A stretch of DNA of 64,000 nt from Pararhizobium_B sp963838155 (GTDB taxonomy: Bacteria > Pseudomonadota > Alphaproteobacteria > Rhizobiales > Rhizobiaceae): NCBI GenBank assembly GCA_963838155.1, contig CAWIQE010000018.1, positions 1 through 64,000 on the forward strand. Direction: 5' to 3'. Shown piece by piece: positions 58,730 to 64,000 of the stretch (position 1 is its first letter; every line of letters starts with the position of its first letter). The notes beneath the pieces are model-generated. The model did no database searches. It had not been told where the DNA came from and saw nothing but the letters and a program-made list of their open reading frames with translations. The position numbers and the translations under genes are program-made.

Positions 58730-60388
58730 ATGAACGATACCACCGAAAGAAGATCGTCGAACCGCACGCACGACGTCCTCAACCAGCCGCCGCTCTATTC
58801 CGGGGTCAACGCCTATCGGCTCGATCCGCTCCTCGCCGATCTGAGCGCGGACATGCCGAAGGGCCTGCGGGAGGACTTCGATGCCCTCGGGCGCTTCGTC
58901 ACCTCTCCCGAGGCGCAGGATCTCGCCCGGCTGGCCAACGCGTGCGTCCCGGAACTCAAGGCCTACGACGCCCGGGGCAGGCGCGTCGACCAGGTCGAAT
59001 ACCACCCCGCCTACCACGCCCTGATGCGGCGCTCGGTCGGGGCGGGCCTGCACTCCTCGGTCTGGGAGGATCTTCCCGACGAGCACGGCATCTCCCACCG
59101 CGCGCGCGCCGTCCGCTTCTTTCTCACCGCCGGCCTGGAATGCGGGCATCTCTGCCCGGTGACCATGACCAGCGCGGCGGTCGCGGCGATCGCCGTGGCG
59201 CCGCGCGTCGCCAAGGACTGGGCGCCGCGCATCCTCAGCCGCAAGTACAATTCGTCCAATCGTCCGGCCATGCGCAAGGCTGGCGTCACGCTCGGCATGG
59301 GCATGACCGAGAAGCAAGGCGGGACGGACGTCAGGGCGAATACCAGCCGGGCCGAGCGGGTCGGGGAGGGGATCTACCGGCTGACCGGCCACAAATGGTT
59401 CATGTCGGCGCCGATGAGCGACGCCTTCGTCATGCTGGCGCAGACCGACGGCGGCATGGGCTGCTTCCTCGTTCCGCGCATACTGGAAGACGGAACGGCG
59501 AACGGCCTCGAGTTCAAGCGCCTGAAGGACAAGATCGGCAATCGCTCTAACGCCTCGAGCGAGGTGGAATTCTCCGAAAGCTACGGCTTCATTCTCGGCG
59601 AACCGGGAGCCGGGGTGCGGACAATCCTCGAGATGGTGACGCTGACCCGCCTCGATTGCGCGCTGGCCTCCGCGGGGATGATGCGCGCGGCCCTTTCCGA
59701 GGCCGTCTTCCATACCCGGCGGCGCGAAGCCTTCGGCGAGACGCTGGCCCACCAGCCCATCATGACCCGGGTGCTCGCCGACATGGCGCTCGACACGGCT
59801 GCCGCCACGGCCCTCTCGATGCGCCTCGCGCGCGCCTTCGACCTGGCACGCGACGATCCGGACGAAGCGGCTTTCGCCAGGCTGATGACGCCGGTCGTGA
59901 AATACTGGGTCTGCAAGATTGCGCCGGCGCTCGTCTACGAAGCCATGGAATGCATGGGAGGCAGCGGCTATGTGGAGGAAAGGCCGATCGCCAGGCACTA
60001 TCGCGAGGCCCCGGTCAACGCGATCTGGGAGGGATCGGGAAATGTCATGGCGCTCGACGTCCTGCGCGTCCTCAAGCGCGGCCGCGACCTTCTGGAGCGC
60101 GTCCTGCAGCGGCTTGCCGCCGATCTCGGCCCGGCCGGAAAACGAACCGTCGACGTGCTGCAGGCGGCCGTTGCCGTCTGCGAGAGCGACGAAGGCGCTG
60201 CCCGCATGCTGACCGAGCAGCTCGCGCTGGCCGCCGCGGCAGCGGAATTGAACAGGCTCGGGGCGGCCCGGATATCCGATGCCTTCATGGAAACGCGCCT
60301 GGCCGGCTCGTGGCGCAGCACCTACGGCATGCTCGATTCGCGTTTCGACGCCAGGCAGGTCCTCAATCTTCTGTTTCCCGAAGCCTGA
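58730..60388 (+). CDS. AidB-like acyl-CoA dehydrogenase family flavoprotein
   Basis: This 552-residue protein aligns throughout with AidB: THDVLNQPPLYSGVN at the start, CPVTMTSAAV, GMGMTEKQGGTDVRANTSRA, LTGHKWFMSAPMSDAFVMLA, GNRSNASSEVEF, and YREAPVNAIWEGSGNVM. AidB binds DNA and FAD and is thought to limit alkylation damage. No ada or alkB gene is adjacent and no LexA box was seen upstream. The usual catalytic acyl-CoA function is doubtful in this clade. Confidence 0.9.
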   Translation: MNDTTERRSSNRTHDVLNQPPLYSGVNAYRLDPLLADLSADMPKGLREDFDALGRFVTSPEAQDLARLANACVPELKAYDARGRRVDQVEYHPAYHALMRRSVGAGLHSSVWEDLPDEHGISHRARAVRFFLTAGLECGHLCPVTMTSAAVAAIAVAPRVAKDWAPRILSRKYNSSNRPAMRKAGVTLGMGMTEKQGGTDVRANTSRAERVGEGIYRLTGHKWFMSAPMSDAFVMLAQTDGGMGCFLVPRILEDGTANGLEFKRLKDKIGNRSNASSEVEFSESYGFILGEPGAGVRTILEMVTLTRLDCALASAGMMRAALSEAVFHTRRREAFGETLAHQPIMTRVLADMALDTAAATALSMRLARAFDLARDDPDEAAFARLMTPVVKYWVCKIAPALVYEAMECMGGSGYVEERPIARHYREAPVNAIWEGSGNVMALDVLRVLKRGRDLLERVLQRLAADLGPAGKRTVDVLQAAVAVCESDEGAARMLTEQLALAAAAAELNRLGAARISDAFMETRLAGSWRSTYGMLDSRFDARQVLNLLFPEA

Positions 60389-60403
60389 AAAGCGACCGCC
60401 CGG

Positions 60404-61336
60404 TCAGCCCGGGAACAGACCCGCCGCCCAAAGCACCAGCGGCAGCGTGAAGAAGGACGCCGCTGTCTGAAGCGTGACGACGGCCGCGTAGAGCTGCGCA
60501 TCGCCGCCCATCTGGCGCGCAAGCACGTAGCCGTTCATCGCGGTCGGCACGGCGGCGCACAGCGTCATGAGATAAAGCGTCTCGCCTCGGATCCCGAAGA
60601 GGAGGCACGCCGCGAGCATGATCGCCGGAAAGACGACGAGCTTCAGCGCGAGCGGCAGGATCACCGTGCCGCGCGGCTTCAGCGCGTCTTCGAGACGCAG
60701 CCCGGCGCCCACCATGATCAGGCCGAGGCCGAGTGCGGCACGCGCCAGGAGGCCGATTGCCGCGTCCGCCGGTTCGTAGAGAGGGAAGGGTGCAAGCCGC
60801 ATGGCCAGGCCGGCCAGGCAGCCGATGATCAGCGGGTTGGTGACGATCTTGCGGGCAAGCGTCGCCCAGTTGCGCTCCGAATGGCTGAACCACACCAGCA
60901 TGCCGACATTGATGAAATTGATCGGAATGACGATGACCGCCATGACGAGGGCGACGAGCGCCAGCCCCTCCGCCCCGGCGAGCTTCTGGCCGACCGCCAG
61001 GGCGATGAACGCGTTCCAGCGGCACGAGGTCTGGAAAACCGTCGTGAACGAACCGCGCGAGATGCCCGCTTTCCGGAGCGCCGGCCAGAGAGACAGGAGC
61101 AGGACGGAGACGACCGCGATGGAAAGCAACGCCGCCAATGCGATCCGCTCGACCGCCAATCCTCCGAAATCGGCTTTGTAGAGGGTCTGGAACAGGAGCG
61201 CGGGAAACAGCACGAAATAACCGAGCTGCTCGATGCCCGGCCAGAGGCCGCGGTCGATGAAGGTCGCCCGCTTCAGCCAGACGCCGAGGACGACAAGCAG
61301 GAAGATGGGCAGGATGCTCTCGAAGATGTCCAGCAT
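60404..61336 (-). CDS. AEC family transporter
   Basis: The 310-residue inner-membrane protein has about ten helices in the auxin-efflux-carrier (AEC) arrangement: ILPIFLLVVLGVWLKRATFI at the N terminus, FQTSCRWNAFIALAV near 100, a central cytosolic loop, then LGLIMVGAGLRLE and the second five-helix half. Substrates of bacterial members are usually dicarboxylates such as malate or malonate; none can be assigned. It converges on the AidB-like gene with 15 bases between. Confidence 0.88.
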   Translation of the reverse strand: MLDIFESILPIFLLVVLGVWLKRATFIDRGLWPGIEQLGYFVLFPALLFQTLYKADFGGLAVERIALAALLSIAVVSVLLLSLWPALRKAGISRGSFTTVFQTSCRWNAFIALAVGQKLAGAEGLALVALVMAVIVIPINFINVGMLVWFSHSERNWATLARKIVTNPLIIGCLAGLAMRLAPFPLYEPADAAIGLLARAALGLGLIMVGAGLRLEDALKPRGTVILPLALKLVVFPAIMLAACLLFGIRGETLYLMTLCAAVPTAMNGYVLARQMGGDAQLYAAVVTLQTAASFFTLPLVLWAAGLFPG

Positions 61337-61529
61337 GGGCGGGCGTGCGGGTTGGAGGAAACGCCTCTTACGGCGGATTTGCGAGGCAGGGCAAGTAGGG
61401 CGGCTGGACCGGGTCGGTCGAGCCTGTGACAATTAACCTTAACAGATGGTTTCCGTTGCGCGCACGGACCGCGCCCACCACTGTGGTGAGGCCGATGGAC
61501 CGACCGTCGGCTGGAGAGAGTGGTGCCAC

Positions 61530-62012
61530 GTGAGACGAGTACTGTCAGCCTGCCTGATCCTGTACTGGGGAACGCTTTTCGCGATCCGGGGCGGCGGGGC
61601 CGTGCTGAAATGGTGGCAAGGCGCCGACGCGTTGTCCTACCCGCCGGCCGGCATAGCCGCGATCGTCACGCTCTCGCTCGGACTTCTCGCTCTGGCTGCC
61701 GCCGTTCACGTGGTGTTCTTCCATGATCGAACGGGGCGCAGGGTCAGGCAGCTGTTCGGCCTTGGCGCAGGGCTCGCCATAGCGCTCGGGGCCGCCGGCC
61801 TGGCGCTCCCGGACCTTGCCGGCGGCGCCGCGGCTCTCTCGACCGCGGAACTGCCTGCGCTGATCCTGTCCGTGATGGCGCTCGGGTCGGTGTTCGGCCG
61901 GCCGGCGGAGGGTCACCCGCATGCGGCGAACGACAATGGCGGACTGCGCGACGCCATCGACGTCATGCTGCGCCTCGTCAAATTGCCTTCCGGAAGGGAG
62001 GCGGGGCGATGA
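61530..62012 (+). CDS. Membrane protein of unknown function
   Basis: This 160-residue product (GTG start at 61530, VRRVLSACLILYWGTLFAI) has about four hydrophobic segments and a polar C-terminal tail with HAANDNGGLRDAID, a tail style frequent in rhizobial membrane proteins. No family is recognised. GGAGAGAG lies about ten bases upstream of the chosen GTG; the frame is open earlier to 61446. It overlaps the DUF6105 gene by ATGA, so both are probably made together. Confidence 0.65.
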   Translation: MRRVLSACLILYWGTLFAIRGGGAVLKWWQGADALSYPPAGIAAIVTLSLGLLALAAAVHVVFFHDRTGRRVRQLFGLGAGLAIALGAAGLALPDLAGGAAALSTAELPALILSVMALGSVFGRPAEGHPHAANDNGGLRDAIDVMLRLVKLPSGREAGR

Positions 62013-62341
62013 AGTGGATCCTGATCTTCTGGGCCGGTCCGGTCGCGTTTCTCGGGTCGTGGTACACCCTGTCATTCTACGACATCAGCTTCGGGACGTT
62101 CTTCTTTTCCCGGCAGATGCACGATCTCGTCTTCGACATCTACGGCCATGTGCTGGGTATGCCCCCGGCCGAGGTTCCGCCGCTCGTCTTCCGGGCGATC
62201 CTCCTCGACACGGCAATCGTCTTCGGCCTCCTCGCATTGAGACGGCACCGCGAGATCCGGGCCTGGTGGAGGAGGCGAAGGCCGGGGACCGGTCAGCCCG
62301 AAGACCTCGACATCGCGGAAAGCCTGTCCAAGACCCCCTGA
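62009..62341 (+). CDS. DUF6105 family membrane protein
   Basis: The 110-residue protein has two hydrophobic helices and the DUF6105 block WYTLSFYDISFGTFFFSRQM then HDLVFDIYGHVLGM, ending with a basic stretch RRHREIRAWWRRRR and a polar tail. Function is unknown. It is coupled to the upstream membrane protein by ATGA. Its last 49 bases overlap the convergent ruvX end. Confidence 0.82.
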   Translation: MKWILIFWAGPVAFLGSWYTLSFYDISFGTFFFSRQMHDLVFDIYGHVLGMPPAEVPPLVFRAILLDTAIVFGLLALRRHREIRAWWRRRRPGTGQPEDLDIAESLSKTP

Positions 62342-62772
62342 AGGATGAATGCGGCCGCCGCCGAATCGATGCGGCCCGCGCGCGCGGCGCGGGACACGTC
62401 CATCTCCAGAAGGGCGCGTTCGGCCGCGACCGTCGAAAGGCGCTCGTCCCAGAAGACGAAGGGCAGGTCCGTCTTCGCGCCCATGTTGCGCACGAACGCC
62501 CTCGTGGCCTGCGCGCGTGGACCGGACGACCCGTCCATGTTGAGCGGCAGGCCGATGACGACGGCGCCGACGCGATCCTTGCGGAAGGCCGACAGCAGGG
62601 CTTCGGCATCCTTGCCGAACTTGGTCCGGCGTACCACCGGTCGCGGCGTGGCGAAGCGGTGCGAAAGGTCGGAGACGGCGAGCCCGATCGTGCGCGTCCC
62701 GAGATCGAGACCGGCGACGGTCATCGTGCTGTCGAGCATGGTTGCGAGGTCTTCGACGGTCGATATGGTCAT
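62293..62772 (-). CDS. ruvX: Holliday junction resolvase-like YqgF/RuvX, pre-16S rRNA nuclease
   Basis: This 159-residue RNase H-fold nuclease has the catalytic Asp at about 23 in VAGLDLGTRTIGLAV, IGLPLNMDGSSGPRA, the Glu of VFWDERLSTVAAE and the C-terminal Asp of RIDSAAAAFILQGVLD. It processes the 5' end of pre-16S rRNA and may cut junctions. The ATG at 62772 gives a normal N terminus for alphaproteobacteria. It is divergent from the MBL-fold hydrolase gene. Confidence 0.93.
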   Translation of the reverse strand: MTISTVEDLATMLDSTMTVAGLDLGTRTIGLAVSDLSHRFATPRPVVRRTKFGKDAEALLSAFRKDRVGAVVIGLPLNMDGSSGPRAQATRAFVRNMGAKTDLPFVFWDERLSTVAAERALLEMDVSRAARAGRIDSAAAAFILQGVLDRLSAMSRSSG

Positions 62773-62854
62773 GGCTCGAAGCCGGCCTTTGCGATTTCCG
62801 GGCGGTGCTCCATATCCTGGCGAGGAGCAACGACACAAAGAGGAGAACCCGCCA

Positions 62855-63562
62855 ATGAAGATCACCTGGTACGGACATTCCGCATTTCGCGTCGAGACGG
62901 GCGACGCGAAGATCATGATCGATCCGTTCCTCGAGGGCAATCCGGCCTGGGCCGGCGGATGGGAGGGGCCGGGCGAGGGCATCACCCATCTGCTCCTGAC
63001 CCACGGCCACAACGATCATGTCGGAAATTCGCTCGATATCCTGAAGAAGAGCGGCGCCATGCTCGTTTCGAACTTCGAGGTATGCATGTACCTGGTGGGC
63101 AAGGGCGTCGACCAGGGCAAGATAAATCCCGGGAATACCGGCGGCACGGTCGATTGCGGCGGCTTCACCGTGACGTTCACACAGGCGCACCACTCGTCGT
63201 CCTTCGGCGGCGAGGACGGTTCCAACACCTATCTCGGCAATCCCAACGGCCTGGTGCTGCACTTCGAGAACGACAAGACGCTCTATCACATGGGCGATAC
63301 GGACATCTTCGGCGACATGGCGCTGGTTCAGGAATTGCACGAACCGCAGGTCGCCCTCGTCCCGGTCGGCGATCGCTTCACCATGGGCGGCGCGGTCGCG
63401 GCGCTCGCATGCCGGCGTTTCTTCAAGTTCGAGACCGCGATACCCTGCCATTACGGCTCGTTCCCGATCATCGACCAGAAAGCCGACAGGTTCGTCAAGG
63501 GGATGGAAGGATCGGACACGAAGGTGCTCGTGCCGGAAATCGGCAAGCCCTTCGAGCTCTGA
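62855..63562 (+). CDS. UPF0173 family metal-dependent hydrolase (MBL fold)
   Basis: This 235-residue metallo-beta-lactamase-fold protein has YGHSAFRVE, the metal motif THGHNDHVGN (H50, H52, D54, H55), QAHHSSSFG, HMGDTDIFGDMAL and the final CHYGSFPIID. UPF0173/YtkL proteins are conserved but of unresolved substrate. AAGAGGAG lies about five bases before the ATG. It sits between ruvX and gatC, in an order often kept in Rhizobiales. Confidence 0.92.
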   Translation: MKITWYGHSAFRVETGDAKIMIDPFLEGNPAWAGGWEGPGEGITHLLLTHGHNDHVGNSLDILKKSGAMLVSNFEVCMYLVGKGVDQGKINPGNTGGTVDCGGFTVTFTQAHHSSSFGGEDGSNTYLGNPNGLVLHFENDKTLYHMGDTDIFGDMALVQELHEPQVALVPVGDRFTMGGAVAALACRRFFKFETAIPCHYGSFPIIDQKADRFVKGMEGSDTKVLVPEIGKPFEL

Positions 63563-63570
63563 CGAGGACG

Positions 63571-63601
63571 ATCGGCCGGCCGAACCGCCCGGTCGGCCGA
63601 T
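63571..63601 (+). terminator. Hairpin after the MBL hydrolase gene
   Basis: ATCGGCCG (63571-63578) pairs with CGGCCGAT (63594-63601), with a short TTT following. It lies between the hydrolase stop and gatC and fits a weak terminator. Confidence 0.55.
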
Positions 63602-63683
63602 TTCGCTGTCCGGCGGCAGTTGCGATGGGCTGCCCGCGCGGCTATAGCCGGGGCTGACAACCCATCGTTCCCGGAGCCAGCCC

Positions 63684-63971
63684 ATGTCCGTCGACATCGA
63701 CACCGTCAAGCGCGTCGCCCATCTCGCCCGCATCGCGGTCACCGACGACGAGGCGAAGAGGATGGAGGGCGAGCTGAACGCGATCCTCGGCTTCGTGGAA
63801 CAGCTCGGCGAGGTGGATGTCGAGGGCGTCGAGCCGATGACGTCGGTGACGCCGATGGCCATGAAGAAGCGCGAAGACGTCGTCACCGACGGCGGCAAGG
63901 CGGACGACGTCGTCGGCAATGCGCCCGTCCACGACGAAAACTTCTTCCTTGTTCCCAAGGTCGTGGAATAG
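63684..63971 (+). CDS. gatC: Asp-tRNA(Asn)/Glu-tRNA(Gln) amidotransferase subunit C
   Basis: This 95-residue subunit stabilises the GatCAB transamidase that converts misacylated Glu-tRNA(Gln) and Asp-tRNA(Asn). It has VKRVAHLARIAVTDDEAKRM, LNAILGFVEQLGEVDVEGVE and the MTSVTPM block. It ends 29 bases before the window edge; gatA is expected next. The ATG follows GGAGCCAGCCC. Confidence 0.97.
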   Translation: MSVDIDTVKRVAHLARIAVTDDEAKRMEGELNAILGFVEQLGEVDVEGVEPMTSVTPMAMKKREDVVTDGGKADDVVGNAPVHDENFFLVPKVVE

Positions 63972-64000
63972 TCGATTGAAGCGTTTCCGGGACGGGTGGA

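Noticed and set aside
61430..61442. A CtrA site from the TTAA pair near 61435
   Set aside because: The two TTAA words are two bases apart, not seven, so the consensus is not met.
1..64000. CRISPR arrays, tRNA or rRNA genes, prophage or IS elements
   Set aside because: No evenly spaced direct repeats, no T-loop signatures in context, no transposase or integrase sequences were found on either strand.

Overview
The window reads as a chromosome segment of a GC-rich alphaproteobacterium of the order Hyphomicrobiales (Rhizobiales). Evidence: the core order pyrB-pyrC'-plsY-dprA / topA-rnr-DUF983-NUDIX-rpmG / pleD-divK-DUF3572-dinB and ruvX next to gatC, as I recall it from rhizobial genomes; an alphaproteobacterial GAAC-N7-GAAC LexA box in front of dinB; an ArsR-methyltransferase fusion (SahR type) before metF; and one rhizobial-type palindromic intergenic repeat. 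No IS element, prophage, CRISPR array, rRNA or tRNA was seen. The genus cannot be named from this sequence alone.

Layout. 0.3-2.1 kb: GH15 glycosidase. 2.3-7.4 kb: soxBDAG, heterotetrameric sarcosine oxidase, with a SoxD that has lost the zinc ligands. 7.4-13.2 kb: single-enzyme and membrane genes (HAD phosphatase, rhodanese/PTP-like BLH domain, two TerC-superfamily membrane proteins, dienelactone hydrolase, lipase, SDR with a 3'-end frameshift). 13.4-19.9 kb: ettA, an HWE histidine kinase with its response regulator, tam, and the sahR-metF methionine-cycle unit with a perfect palindromic operator. 20.0-28.9 kb: DUF2061 protein, an antisense-strand gene for a 25-residue membrane peptide, then a cobalamin riboswitch leading cbtB-cbtA-cobP-cobW-cobN-cobO, followed by zur. 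28.9-36.8 kb: an M19 dipeptidase, a roughly 0.7 kb stretch of unclear content, and the NAD-dependent molybdenum formate dehydrogenase operon fdsGBA-fdhD-fdsD behind a LysR-type palindrome.

37.0-42.7 kb: eutB-eutC-asnC/doeX-doeC-doeD, the lower half of ectoine/hydroxyectoine catabolism. The ring hydrolase, deacetylase and uptake genes that usually accompany it are not here. 42.8-47.7 kb: small membrane proteins, dinB, DUF3572, divK-pleD cell-cycle signalling, rpmG. 47.8-58.6 kb (minus strand): NUDIX, DUF983, rnr, topA, dprA, plsY, a catalytically dead dihydroorotase and pyrB. 58.7-64 kb: AidB-like flavoprotein, AEC transporter, two small membrane proteins, ruvX, an MBL-fold hydrolase and gatC, with gatA presumably beyond the edge.

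How parts fit. Sarcosine oxidase yields formaldehyde or methylene-THF, formate dehydrogenase oxidises the resulting formate to CO2 with NADH, and MetF uses methylene-THF for methionine. Cobalamin made under riboswitch control would serve B12-dependent enzymes such as methionine synthase. The strongest second-look items are the truncated ectoine cassette, the tiny membrane-peptide gene, the sahR operator, the SOS box abutting dinB, the frameshifted SDR and the two subunits (SoxD, PyrC') that have lost metal sites.
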